Assembly (NCBI RefSeq): GCF_009208555.1 | Contig: NZ_WFLI01000052.1 | Location: forward strand, 1 to 33,943 | From: Janthinobacterium violaceinigrum | Lineage (GTDB): Bacteria > Pseudomonadota > Gammaproteobacteria > Burkholderiales > Burkholderiaceae_D | Length of the DNA stretch: 33,943 nt | Direction: 5' to 3' | In this document: one piece after another, positions 22,357 to 30,818 of the stretch | Layout: each line of letters opens with the position of its first letter | Position numbering within the stretch: the first letter of the stretch is position 1 | The notes under the pieces: generated by a model | What the model was told of the DNA's origin: nothing | Database searches by the model: none | The model's input: only the letters and a program-made list of their open reading frames with translations | Translations under genes and position numbers: made by a program

Positions 22357-24888
22357 ATGCTCCGCCTCTCCCTGAAAATGACCGGACGCGACTGGCGCGC
22401 CGGGCAACTGCGTTTCCTGCTCGTCGCCCTGATCGTGGCCGTGGCGGCCCTGTCGGCCGTGGGCTTTTTCGTCGACCGCCTGCGCGCGGGCCTGAACCGC
22501 GACGCGCACCAGCTGCTGGGCGCCGACCTGGTCATCAGCGCCGACCAGCCCGTCAATGGGGCATGGCGGGCCGAGGCGCAGAGGCGCGGTTTCATCCTGG
22601 CCGACACGGTGACGTTTCCCAGCATGGCGCAGGCGGGCGAGGGCGAACAGTCGCTGTCGCAGCTGGCGTCCATCAAGGCCGTCTCGCCCGGCTACCCGCA
22701 GCGGGGCAAGCTAAAAATCACGACGAAGCCGAGCGAGGCGCAGGATGCCGTGGGCCAGCCCACCAGCCAGGTGCCGGCGCCGGGCACCGTGTGGGTCGAT
22801 GCGGCCATCCTCTCCAGCCTGAAGGCAAAGCTGGGCGACACCCTGACCCTGGGCGACAAGGCATTTACCGTCACGCAACTGATCGCCAGCGAGCCGGACC
22901 GCGGCGCCTCGTTCCTGAATTTCGCTCCCCGCGTGATGCTGCCCTTGAGCGACCTGGCCGCCACGGCGCTGGTACAGAACGGTTCGCGCGTGTCCTATCG
23001 CTTGCTGCTGTCGGCGCCGCCCGCCAAGGCGGCCGAGCTTGCGCAATATCAAGCCTGGCTGGAAAGCCAGATCAAGACGCAGGCCATCAAGGGCGTGCGC
23101 ATCGAATCGCTGGAATCGGGCAGCCCGCAGATGCAATCGACCCTGGACCGCGCCGACCGTTTCCTGTCCCTCGTCGGCCTGCTGTCGGCCATGCTGGCCG
23201 CCGTCGCCGTGGCCATGGCGGCGCGCCGCTTCATGCTGCGCCACCTGGACGCCTGCGCCATGCTGCGCTGCCTGGGCCTGACGCAAAACCAGGTGACGGC
23301 CATGTACGTGATCGAATTTTTGCTCGTCGGCCTGGCCGGCAGCGTGGTGGGCGTGGCCGTGGGTTTCGGCGGCCACCTGGTGCTGCTGGAACTGCTGGGC
23401 AAGCTGGTGCAGAGCGACTTGCCGCCCGTCTCCATGCTGCCCGCGTTGCAAGGCGTGGCCACCGGCATGCTGTTGCTGCTGGGCTTTGCCCTGCCGCCGA
23501 TTCTGCAATTGCGCAATGTTCCCCATAACCGAGTCATCCGCCGCGAACAGGAGCCGCCGCAGGCGCTGGCCCTGGCCACCTACGGCCTGGGCATTGCCGC
23601 CTTCGTCGTGCTGCTCTTGTGGCAGGCGGGCGACGTGAAGCTGGCCTTGCTGACGGCGGCCGGCTTCCTGGGCGGCTTCGCCCTGTTCGGCCTGGCCGGC
23701 TGGCTGGGCATCCGCTCGCTGAAAACCCTGCGCGGCGCCTTCAACCACCAGGGCTGGCGCTTTGCCGTCACGTCCTTGCAGCGCCGTCCGGGCGCCACCG
23801 TCATCCAGGTGGTGTCGCTGGCCCTGGGCCTGATGGCCTTGTTGCTGCTGACGGTGGTGCGGGGCGACTTGATGGTGGCCTGGCGCAATGCCACGCCGCC
23901 CGATGCGCCGAACCGCTTCATGATCAATATCCTGCCCGAGCAGAAAGACCCGATTGCCGCGCGCCTGGCCCAGGCCGGCGTCGCCAACGCGCCTTTGTAT
24001 CCGATGATACGGGGGCGCCTGGTGGCCGTGAACGGCAACGTCATCACGGAAAGCACTTACGAGGATGACCGCGCCAAGGGCCTGGCCGACCGCGAATTCA
24101 ACCTGTCGACGATGGCCGCCATGCAGGAAGAAAACAAGCTCGTTGCCGGCAAGTGGTTCAGCAATGCAGCAGGCGCACCTGCCGAAGCGTCGGTGGAAGA
24201 GGGCATCGCCAAGACCTTGAAGCTGAAGCTGGGCGACAAGCTGCGCTTCGACATCGCGGGCCAGCCCGTGGAGGCGGCCATTACCAGTTTGCGCAAGCTG
24301 GAATGGGGTTCGATGCGCGTCAATTTCTTTGTCATCATCAATCCGGCCGCCATGGCGGACACGCCGCAGACGTGGATCACGGCCTTTCACCTGCCGCCCG
24401 CGCAGGCAGACCTGGGCAACGTCCTGCTGCGCGACTACCCGAACCTGACGGTGGTGGACGTGGGCGGCGTGCTGAAACAGATTCAGGGCGTGCTGGACCA
24501 GGTGGTGACGGCCGTGGAATTCCTGTTTGCCTTCACCCTGGCGTCGGGCTTGCTGGTGCTGTATGCCGCCTTGATGGGTTCGCAGGACGAGCGCACGCGC
24601 GAGGCGGGCCTGCTGCGCGCGCTGGGCGCCACGCGGCGCCAGCTGGCGCAGGCGCAGCTGATCGAGTTTTCGCTCGTGGGCGCGCTGGCCGGCTTGCTGG
24701 CGGCCACGGGCGCGGCCGCCATGGGCTGGGCCCTGGCCACCTACCAGTTCAAGTTCGCCTGGAGCTTCGCCCCCGGCGTGTGGGCTTTCGGCCTGCTGGC
24801 CGGCGCCCTGTGCGCGATCGCCGGCGGTTGGCTGGGCTTGCGCAATGTCTTGAAGCATCCGCCGCTGCAGACCCTGCGCGAAGGCTGA
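22357..24888 (+). CDS. FtsX/MacB-type ABC transporter permease (YbbP-like)
   Basis: 843 residues. The architecture is that of the COG3127 permeases: an N-terminal helix (FLLVALIVAVAALSAVGFFV), a large periplasmic domain (about 45-265), three helices with the FtsX pattern (LVGLLSAMLAAVAVAMAARR, FLLVGLAGSVVGVAVGFGGH, GVATGMLLLLGFALPPI), a second half with AAFVVLLLWQ, FLGGFALFGLAGWLG, LGLMALLLLTVV, another periplasmic domain and a final FtsX domain (LVLYAALMGSQDERTREAGL, LRALGATRRQLAQAQLIEFS). It usually pairs with the ATPase YbbA and often with the esterase TesA. Neither is in this window, so its ATPase partner must be elsewhere. The substrate is unknown. It is convergent with jqsR, with an eight-base gap. 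Confidence 0.9.
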   Translation: MLRLSLKMTGRDWRAGQLRFLLVALIVAVAALSAVGFFVDRLRAGLNRDAHQLLGADLVISADQPVNGAWRAEAQRRGFILADTVTFPSMAQAGEGEQSLSQLASIKAVSPGYPQRGKLKITTKPSEAQDAVGQPTSQVPAPGTVWVDAAILSSLKAKLGDTLTLGDKAFTVTQLIASEPDRGASFLNFAPRVMLPLSDLAATALVQNGSRVSYRLLLSAPPAKAAELAQYQAWLESQIKTQAIKGVRIESLESGSPQMQSTLDRADRFLSLVGLLSAMLAAVAVAMAARRFMLRHLDACAMLRCLGLTQNQVTAMYVIEFLLVGLAGSVVGVAVGFGGHLVLLELLGKLVQSDLPPVSMLPALQGVATGMLLLLGFALPPILQLRNVPHNRVIRREQEPPQALALATYGLGIAAFVVLLLWQAGDVKLALLTAAGFLGGFALFGLAGWLGIRSLKTLRGAFNHQGWRFAVTSLQRRPGATVIQVVSLALGLMALLLLTVVRGDLMVAWRNATPPDAPNRFMINILPEQKDPIAARLAQAGVANAPLYPMIRGRLVAVNGNVITESTYEDDRAKGLADREFNLSTMAAMQEENKLVAGKWFSNAAGAPAEASVEEGIAKTLKLKLGDKLRFDIAGQPVEAAITSLRKLEWGSMRVNFFVIINPAAMADTPQTWITAFHLPPAQADLGNVLLRDYPNLTVVDVGGVLKQIQGVLDQVVTAVEFLFAFTLASGLLVLYAALMGSQDERTREAGLLRALGATRRQLAQAQLIEFSLVGALAGLLAATGAAAMGWALATYQFKFAWSFAPGVWAFGLLAGALCAIAGGWLGLRNVLKHPPLQTLREG

Positions 24889-24896
24889 GTTAGCAA

Positions 24897-25904
24897 TTAC
24901 GCGTTGACGCTGTCGCCCGCGCCTGCGCGCAGGAATTGCGCGTAGGACATGACGGGCTGCCCCAGCTGGTGCGCGGGCACGTCGAACAGGGCCCAAAAGT
25001 AAGTCACGCGACCCAGGCAGATGGTGGGCGCGGCGCAGTAGCGGAACCAGTTTTCGCCGATCTGCGCCGCATACATGCCGTCGCTGTCGGCATCGGAAAA
25101 ATACGGAATCACGCGCATTTCCAGCAGGGCCAGCAGCAGTGACTCGGGCGCGTCGCTGTCGCGCGCCATTTCGTACTGCGTGTGCAGGCTGCGCTCCGTC
25201 TCGATGATCATCAGCTTGGCGTGGCCGTCGCGCGTGAAGAACAGGATGCCGCTGGGATTGGGAAAAATATAGTATTCGACGAAACCATGGCGCTGGCACA
25301 GCTCGTGCACGACGGCGGCCAGTGCTTCGTCTTGCAGGAAACTGTAGTCGTGCAGCATCAGCAAGTCGCGCACGGTCTCCGATTGCTGCAGGAAGAATTC
25401 GCGCTGCAGCGCATGGATTTCCTGTTCCAGGATGTCGAGCGCATCGTCGTCGCTCTTCTTGATGTAGCGGTCGATCAAGCCCCGGTTGAAGGCCGTCACG
25501 GCCACCTTTTCATCGGCTGCGCCCGTAAATAGAATCTTTTTGCACGGCAAGTCGCGCACGGCCTGGCAGAATTCCAGGCCATTCATCTGCGGCATCGAAT
25601 AATCGATGACCAGCACGGACGGCACGGCAAAGCGCTGCGCCTGGCCGCTGATGCGCCAGATGCGTTCGATGTCGAGCGCCACATTGCACTGGTCGGGCGG
25701 CAGGTTTTGCGTGTCGAAGTTGACGTGCAGGGGCGTTTCGCCCAGCTGCGTGCTGTGGCGCAGCCAGTGCAGCGCACTGCTCGTGTCGTGGAAGGTCTTG
25801 CGCGCCAGGCCCGGATCGAGCTGGAACGCCAGGCTTTTCAGGAAGGAATCGCTGTCGTCGATCAATACGGTCAGGGTCGGATGGGTGTAGACGGGCAGTT
25901 GCAT
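24897..25904 (-). CDS. jqsR: JqsR/LqsR-type response regulator of the quorum-sensing system
   Basis: 335 residues. The N-terminal receiver domain has the acidic pair D16-D17 (VLIDDSDSFLKSL), an extended loop (about 50-92), the phosphoacceptor D101 in VLVIDYSMPQMNGLEF, the Thr in ILFTGAADEKV and the Lys in IDRYIKKSDDD. The C-terminal part (about 165-335) has no recognisable helix-turn-helix and resembles the LqsR type, whose output is not classical DNA binding; FPNPSGILFFTRDGHAKLMI is a notable stretch. It probably receives phosphate from JqsS. The start codon is four bases from the jqsS stop, and its ribosome site GAGGTGA contains that stop, so the pair is coupled. Confidence 0.88.
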   Translation of the reverse strand: MQLPVYTHPTLTVLIDDSDSFLKSLAFQLDPGLARKTFHDTSSALHWLRHSTQLGETPLHVNFDTQNLPPDQCNVALDIERIWRISGQAQRFAVPSVLVIDYSMPQMNGLEFCQAVRDLPCKKILFTGAADEKVAVTAFNRGLIDRYIKKSDDDALDILEQEIHALQREFFLQQSETVRDLLMLHDYSFLQDEALAAVVHELCQRHGFVEYYIFPNPSGILFFTRDGHAKLMIIETERSLHTQYEMARDSDAPESLLLALLEMRVIPYFSDADSDGMYAAQIGENWFRYCAAPTICLGRVTYFWALFDVPAHQLGQPVMSYAQFLRAGAGDSVNA

Positions 25905-25907
25905 GCG

Positions 25908-27221
25908 TCACCTCGCGCGTTGGATGGATGGAAAACGGTGGTGCGTGGGCATGGGCTGGGGAAACTCCAGCACGAAGATGGCGTAAGCGCCTTCGCGCGC
26001 GACGCAGCGGATGCGCGCCTGCCAGGCTTGCATGATTTGCCGGCACAGGGCCAGGCCGATGCCGCTGCCATTGTGCGCGGGATACGAATAGAAGCGGTCG
26101 AAGATCAGCGGCAGGCGGCTGGCCGCGATGCCGCAGCCCGTGTCGATGAACAGCAGGCGCGGCACGGGATGGGCGCCGTCGATGATGATGCGCACGCGTC
26201 CCTTGCCCGCGCGCTGGATGCTTTTCAAGGCATTGCGCAGCAGGTTCAGCAGGATCACCACGCACAGTTCGGACTGGCCCGGAAACTGGAAATCGGCGCG
26301 CACGTCGACCTTGACGATGTCGCGCTGCGCCGTGCTGGTAAACGGATAGCGGCGCAGCACGGCCGCCACGCTGTCGTGCATGGCCACCGTTTCATTGGCT
26401 TCGAGCTTGCGGTTGACGGCGCTGGCGCTGAGCAGGAACAAATCGATCATGTGGTGCATATGGCGCACTTCGAACTGGATGCGCGCCAGCGCTTCCACGC
26501 TGGCCGCGTCGGGCGGCGGGCCTTCCCCGTCGCGCTGCAGCCCGCGCTGCAGGCCGCGCACATTTGCTTCGACGCTGACCAGGGGCGTGCGCAATTCGTG
26601 CGCCACGCTGCCCAGGCCGGCCGCCAGTCCGGCCAGTTTTTCCTGCGCGCCCACGTGGCGCCCCACCTTGACCACGGACAGCACGGCCAGCGTGAACCAG
26701 TGCACGGGCAATTGCTGCAACACTTCACGGCTGAGCAGGAAGGCCGGATCGCCGGCCACGGCAAACGCCAGGCAGGCCAGCAGGGTGCCGCTCAGGTAGG
26801 CGAGCATGGCGATGCGCGCATCGAAGTGGAACAGCACGATCAGCGCCACCAGCAGCGAATGCGTCCACATGGCCGAGGCGTGGTTCATGAGGAACATATA
26901 CGTGAAGAAAAACGGCAGTTCGAAGGTCAGCCCCAGGAACAGGTAGAGGCTGAACCAGGTATTGCTGAAGCGGCCAGGCCATAGCGCGGGCAGGAACAGC
27001 AAGGCCGCCACGGTGCGCAGCAGCAGCGATTCATATTCTTGCGGAAAGAGGTATGTCCACAGCGCGTAGTACAGGGGCATGCCCAGCGCGCCGATGACGG
27101 CCAGCGTGCGCACCTGGGCGCGCCGCACGGGCGTGTGTTCGATGGCGTCGTGGAAATGCAGGAAAGGCTGGAGCAGCCTGCCTTGCCAGCGGGTTCCGGA
27201 GGGGGACTGCACGTGCATCAT
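25908..27221 (-). CDS. jqsS: JqsS/LqsS/CqsS-type sensor histidine kinase
   Basis: 437 residues. The first 190 or so are a membrane sensor domain with about six helices (AVIGALGMPLYYALWTYLF, LLRTVAALLFLPALWPG, FSLYLFLGLTFELPFFFTYM, LLVALIVLFHFDA, IAMLAYLSGTLLACLAFAVA, HWFTLAVLSVVKVG) of the kind that detects alpha-hydroxyketones. The kinase core has the phosphorylated H208 in GLGSVAHELRTPLVSVEANV, the N box VVILLNLLRNALKS, and the G boxes LFIDTGCGIAAS and HNGSGIGLALCRQIMQ. It lacks the C-terminal receiver of Vibrio CqsS, so it likely signals straight to JqsR. Divergent from jqsA across a 164-bp gap. ATG 27221 or 27218 may be used; no clear ribosome site. Confidence 0.9.
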   Translation of the reverse strand: MMHVQSPSGTRWQGRLLQPFLHFHDAIEHTPVRRAQVRTLAVIGALGMPLYYALWTYLFPQEYESLLLRTVAALLFLPALWPGRFSNTWFSLYLFLGLTFELPFFFTYMFLMNHASAMWTHSLLVALIVLFHFDARIAMLAYLSGTLLACLAFAVAGDPAFLLSREVLQQLPVHWFTLAVLSVVKVGRHVGAQEKLAGLAAGLGSVAHELRTPLVSVEANVRGLQRGLQRDGEGPPPDAASVEALARIQFEVRHMHHMIDLFLLSASAVNRKLEANETVAMHDSVAAVLRRYPFTSTAQRDIVKVDVRADFQFPGQSELCVVILLNLLRNALKSIQRAGKGRVRIIIDGAHPVPRLLFIDTGCGIAASRLPLIFDRFYSYPAHNGSGIGLALCRQIMQAWQARIRCVAREGAYAIFVLEFPQPMPTHHRFPSIQRAR

Positions 27222-27385
27222 GGTCAGGGGATGTGTTCGTTGAAGCGTGTCAATACAACATGATCGGCGGGTTCCCTCGTAACCAGCGCAATATCGGCAT
27301 AACTGTTGAGCTGTATCAATCTCTTGCCGAATGGCTCGCGCATGTTGGACGCGGTAGTTCCCCCCGCAACCAATCAGGAGTTCCT

Positions 27386-28630
27386 ATGCCACACGCCCAT
27401 TTCCCCCTGACATCGAGTGCTGTCCCCGCCGAACAACAATTGCCTGCCTTCGTGCGCGCGCGTATGGATGAACATTACGTCGAACGCATCGACAAGCTGC
27501 TTGGCGGCGAACATCTGCATGCATGGCAAGCGATGCCGGCCGATGCGGTCATGCTGGCTGGCAATGACTATCTGCACATCGCGGGCGAGCCGGCGCTGCT
27601 GGCGGCCCAGGCCCGCGTCTTGCAGGGCGGCGGCGCCATGCTGATGTCGTCCGTGTTCCTGCAGGAAGGCAGCCGCCAGCACCGCCTCGAACACACGCTG
27701 GCGGATTTTCTCGGCAGCGAGGCGTGCGTGCTGGCGCAATCGGGCTGGGCCGCCAACGTGGGCTTGCTGCAAAGCCTGGCCGGCCCCGGCATACCCGTGT
27801 ACCTGGACATGCTGGCGCACGCTTCGCTGTGGGAAGGCGTGCAGTCGGCGCAAGCCGTGCCCGTGGCATTCCTGCACAACGATGTCGCCCATCTGCAGCG
27901 CCAGCTCGACAAGCATGGCCCCGGCATCATCGTCGTCGACGCGCTGTACAGCACGAATGGCAGCGTGGCGCCGCTGCTGGAGATGCTGGAAATCGCCGAG
28001 CGCAGCGGCAGCATGCTGATCGTCGACGAATCGCACTCGCTGGGCACGCACGGTCCGCAGGGCGCGGGCCTGGTGGTGGAGCTGGGCCTGGCCGGGCGCG
28101 TGCATTTCCGCACGGCGTCGCTGGCCAAGGCCTTTGCGGGCCGGGCCGGGCTGATCACCTGTTCGGCCCGTTTCAAGGGTTACTTTTTGTCCGCCTCGCG
28201 GCCCGCCATCTTCAGTTCCTGCCTGCTGGAACACGAGCTGGCGTGGTTCGACGCGGCGCTCGGCTTCATCCGCACGGCCGATGCCCGCCGCGCCGCGCTG
28301 CGCCGCCACAGCGTGCAGCTGCGCCAGGGATTGATGGATCTCGGCTACAACGTCAGCGACGGCACGGAGCAGATCATCGCGCTGGAAGCGGGCAGCGAAC
28401 CCGATACCTTGATCCTGCGCAAGGCGCTGCAGCGGCACGGCATCTACGGCGCCGTCTTCTGCGCGCCGGCCACGCCGAAAAACCGTTCGCTGGTGCGCCT
28501 GACCCTGAACGCGGGCTTGCGCGAGGACGAGTGCGCGCGCGTGCTGGCCGCCTGCGCCGCCATCCGCGAGGAAACGGGCATGGCGCGCTGGCCGTCGACG
28601 CGGCGCCTGCGCAAGCTGGCGCTGGTGTGA
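27386..28630 (+). CDS. jqsA: Alpha-hydroxyketone autoinducer synthase (JqsA/LqsA/CqsA family)
   Basis: 414 residues from ATG 27386 with AGGAG five bases upstream. It is a PLP-dependent alpha-oxoamine-synthase-type enzyme that joins an acyl-CoA to an amino-acid-derived unit to make a CAI-1 or LAI-1-like signal. Visible features: NDYLHIAGEPALLAAQARVL near the N-terminus, SSVFLQEGSRQHRLEHTLAD, the substrate loop AQSGWAANVGLLQSL, VVDALYSTNGSVAPLLEM, the PLP-ring aspartate in VDESHSLGTHGPQGAG (D214, H217) and the Schiff-base lysine K248 in FRTASLAKAFAGRAGLITCS. The opposed jqsS-jqsR genes confirm the assignment. It differs from biotin or haem synthases (BioF, HemA) by this context and by lacking their signatures. 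The exact signal is unknown. Confidence 0.93.
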   Translation: MPHAHFPLTSSAVPAEQQLPAFVRARMDEHYVERIDKLLGGEHLHAWQAMPADAVMLAGNDYLHIAGEPALLAAQARVLQGGGAMLMSSVFLQEGSRQHRLEHTLADFLGSEACVLAQSGWAANVGLLQSLAGPGIPVYLDMLAHASLWEGVQSAQAVPVAFLHNDVAHLQRQLDKHGPGIIVVDALYSTNGSVAPLLEMLEIAERSGSMLIVDESHSLGTHGPQGAGLVVELGLAGRVHFRTASLAKAFAGRAGLITCSARFKGYFLSASRPAIFSSCLLEHELAWFDAALGFIRTADARRAALRRHSVQLRQGLMDLGYNVSDGTEQIIALEAGSEPDTLILRKALQRHGIYGAVFCAPATPKNRSLVRLTLNAGLREDECARVLAACAAIREETGMARWPSTRRLRKLALV

Positions 28631-28639
28631 GGGAGAATA

Positions 28640-29107
28640 TCAGCCGTTGGCGGGCTGGCTGCCGGCGATGGCGCCCAGCAGCATGGACAGGGGGGCCAGC
28701 TGCTCCGCGCTGGCATTGCCCAGCAATTCCTGGCCCAGCGCCTGCGCCGTCGCATCGGCGTGGACCAGCAGCGCCTGTCCTGCCGCCGTGATGACGGCGT
28801 AGCCGACGCGGGCATCGCGCGCATCGGCCTGGCGCGCCACCAGGCCGATTTTTTCCAGCGGCATCAGCGAGCGCGTGATGCCGGACGCCGTCAGCGCCAG
28901 GCGTTCGGCCAGGTCGATGCGGCGCAGGCGGCCGCCCGGCGCACGCTGCAACTGGTACAGCAATTGATAATCGCTGAAGCTCAGGCCGTGCAAATTGCCC
29001 AGGATGCTGTCGAAGCGGCGCACCAGCACGGCCTGGGCGCGCGCCAGGCGCAGGCAGAAGTCCAGCGCGCTGGCGCCGTCCGGCGGCGGGGTAGTGGAAT
29101 CGGTCAT
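28640..29107 (-). CDS. MarR family transcriptional regulator
   Basis: 155 residues from ATG 29107 (MTDSTTPPPDGASALDFCLR). The winged helix-turn-helix is clear: LSFSDYQLLYQLQRAPGGRL, then IDLAERLALTASGITRSLMP (recognition helix) and the wing EKIGLVARQADARDARVGYA. Flanking helices would form the dimer interface. MarR proteins usually repress nearby genes and release DNA on binding an aromatic ligand or on oxidation. It follows the MFS and GIY-YIG genes on the same strand and is convergent with jqsA (nine-base gap). A palindromic operator candidate lies 28-41 bases before its start and resembles one at the MFS and hemoglobin promoters. A regulatory role in quorum sensing is possible but not shown. 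Confidence 0.9.
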   Translation of the reverse strand: MTDSTTPPPDGASALDFCLRLARAQAVLVRRFDSILGNLHGLSFSDYQLLYQLQRAPGGRLRRIDLAERLALTASGITRSLMPLEKIGLVARQADARDARVGYAVITAAGQALLVHADATAQALGQELLGNASAEQLAPLSMLLGAIAGSQPANG

Positions 29108-29123
29108 GGTTTTCTTTGAGTTG

Positions 29124-29148
29124 ACTGCGCAGTGCTTGAGTGCGCAAG
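29124..29148. promoter_or_regulatory. Candidate MarR operator upstream of the regulator gene
   Basis: Two adjoining palindromes: ACTGCGCAGT (29124-29133, perfect) and CTTGAGTGCGCAAG (29135-29148, partial). The second matches CTTGAGTAGTCAAG at 30836-30849 at 11 of 14 positions. It is 17-41 bases before the regulator ATG, where a bound repressor would block transcription. Confidence 0.55.
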
Positions 29149-29164
29149 TGTAACGCATGGCCGC

Positions 29165-29512
29165 TCAATAGCGTGCCTGTCCCTGCTCCAGCAATTGCTC
29201 CTGGTGCAGCGCCAGCAGGGCGTCGAGTTCGGCGTCCGCATCGAAGGCGGGATCGTCGGGCACCGTCACGGCATCGAGCAGCTCGAAGCGGAAGGCCCCT
29301 TCTCCATCGCGCCGCCAGTCCGCCTGCAGGCGGGCGTTGCGGTGCGCGCCCAGATTGAGTTCGAAGCGGTGGCGGTTCAGCGCACCGGGCGCATTGCGGC
29401 TGCGTTCGAGCAGGGTGCGTCCGCTGGGCACGTGATGCAGCGCGATGATGCCCAGCGCTGGCGCTTGTTGCCGGTAGGCCGCTTTCAGGGCCGCTTGTCG
29501 TGTTTTATCCAT
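29165..29512 (-). CDS. GIY-YIG-nuclease-like protein with degenerate motifs
   Basis: 115 residues from ATG 29512 (MDKTRQAALKAAYRQQAPAL). The pattern AAYRQQAPALGIIALHHVPS, GRTLLERSRNAPGALNRHRF and ADWRRDGEGAFRFELLDAV follows a family of short GIY-YIG proteins (normal form like MGIYQIRN ... LIGSS.N). The GIY position reads GII and the YIG position reads LLE, so the catalytic tyrosines appear absent; nuclease activity is doubtful. The C-terminal helix (ELDALLALHQEQLLEQG) is retained. It lies 11 bp after the MFS gene and before the MarR gene, likely one transcript. The family assignment is from memory of motifs and is moderate. Confidence 0.65.
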   Translation of the reverse strand: MDKTRQAALKAAYRQQAPALGIIALHHVPSGRTLLERSRNAPGALNRHRFELNLGAHRNARLQADWRRDGEGAFRFELLDAVTVPDDPAFDADAELDALLALHQEQLLEQGQARY

Positions 29513-29523
29513 GGGGAACTTTC

Positions 29524-30792
29524 TCAAGGTGATGCTACGGAAGTGCTGCCCGCGATGCGGGGGATGTCCGTCCACAGGACGGCGGCCACGGCGGCGGCCA
29601 GCAGCATGGCGCCGCCGGCGCAGAACAGTTCGCCCACGCTCAGGCGGCGCAGCAGCGCGCCCGTGGCCGCTGCCGACAGGGGCGCCAGGCCCAGGAAGAT
29701 GGCCATGAACAAGGCCATCGCCCGGCCCAGCATGGCGGGCGCCACGCGCCGCTGTATCCACGTAAAGATGGCCACCTGCACATAGCCGCCCAGCAGGCCG
29801 GTGACGGCCAGCAAGGCCGCGCCTTGCCAGGCAGTGCCGATCTGGCCCAGCGCCATCAGCAGCACGCCCACGACGGCATCGACGAGCAGCAGGGTGGCGC
29901 CGAAATGGCGGCGCAGCCAGGCGCCGCCCAGGCCGGACGCCAGCATGCCGGCCAGGGTGCCCGCGCCATGCGTGCCCATCAGCAAACCGAGGGCCGCAGC
30001 GCCGTGCAGGCGCTCGCTGGCCAGCACGGGCAAGGCCACTTGCAGCGGTCCCATGACGAAGAACGCCACGACGGCCCAGTAGATATAGCAGCTGCGCAAG
30101 GGCAGGTCGCGCCACACCATGGCCAGGCCCGCCGCCATGTCGCGCCACATGGCTTGCGGGGCGCCGGCCGCTGCCGGAGGACGCAGCCTGACTTGTTGCA
30201 AGGTCCAGGCGGAGAACGCAAACGTCAGCGCATCGATGGCAAAGGCGGCGGCCAGCGCCGCCATGCCTGTGCGCTGCGCGCCAGCGTGGGCGCCCAGCAC
30301 GAGCGCCGCCAGCAGGGGACCGGCCAGCAAGGACAGCTGGCGCGCGCCCATCTGCAGGCTGTTGGCCGTCTGCAGCGATTGCGGCGGCACGGCTTGCGGC
30401 AGGATGGCCGTGCCGGCAGGAATGGCGAAGGCGGAAGCGATGCCCAGCGCCAGCGCGGCTGCGTACGCCAGCGCCAGGCTGGCCTGGCCCAGCATCAGCA
30501 GCCCGGCCAGGGCCAGCAGGATGGCGGCATTGGCTAATTTGCTCGCCAACAGCACGCGCCGCGGCGAGTAGCGGTCGGCAACCGTGCCGCCCAGCAAGAT
30601 GAGCACGGCGCGCGGGGCGCCCATCAGGGCGACGGCAATGCCCAGGCTGAGGCTATCGCCCGTCAGGCTCAGCACGAGCCAGGGCAGGGCCAGCATGCTG
30701 AACTGGTCGCCCAGCATGGACACGAGGCCGCCGCCCAGCAGCCAGCGGAAGTTGGTATTGCGCATCAAGTGGGGTGGGGCGGTGGTCGGCAT
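29524..30792 (-). CDS. MFS transporter, predicted drug or siderophore exporter
   Basis: 422 residues with 12 predicted helices. The start NTNFRWLLGGGLVSMLGDQF and the loop LGGTVADRYSPRRVLLASKL, which is the MFS signature between helices 2 and 3, place it in the EntS/MFS_3 group of exporters. The second half repeats the topology (LGLLMGTHGAGTLAGMLASG, LLRRHFGATLLLVDAVVGVL). It likely exports a small molecule by proton antiport; the substrate cannot be deduced. A MarR gene downstream in the same direction suggests ligand-responsive control. Its predicted promoter overlaps that of the divergent hemoglobin gene. Confidence 0.9.
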   Translation of the reverse strand: MPTTAPPHLMRNTNFRWLLGGGLVSMLGDQFSMLALPWLVLSLTGDSLSLGIAVALMGAPRAVLILLGGTVADRYSPRRVLLASKLANAAILLALAGLLMLGQASLALAYAAALALGIASAFAIPAGTAILPQAVPPQSLQTANSLQMGARQLSLLAGPLLAALVLGAHAGAQRTGMAALAAAFAIDALTFAFSAWTLQQVRLRPPAAAGAPQAMWRDMAAGLAMVWRDLPLRSCYIYWAVVAFFVMGPLQVALPVLASERLHGAAALGLLMGTHGAGTLAGMLASGLGGAWLRRHFGATLLLVDAVVGVLLMALGQIGTAWQGAALLAVTGLLGGYVQVAIFTWIQRRVAPAMLGRAMALFMAIFLGLAPLSAAATGALLRRLSVGELFCAGGAMLLAAAVAAVLWTDIPRIAGSTSVASP

Positions 30793-30818
30793 GCTCTTTG
30801 TCCGTATTTAAAAATTGC

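Noticed and set aside
22711..25299. 862-codon minus-strand ORF opposite the YbbP-like permease
   Set aside because: No recognisable domain, extreme Gln/His/Arg content, and it spans two real genes.
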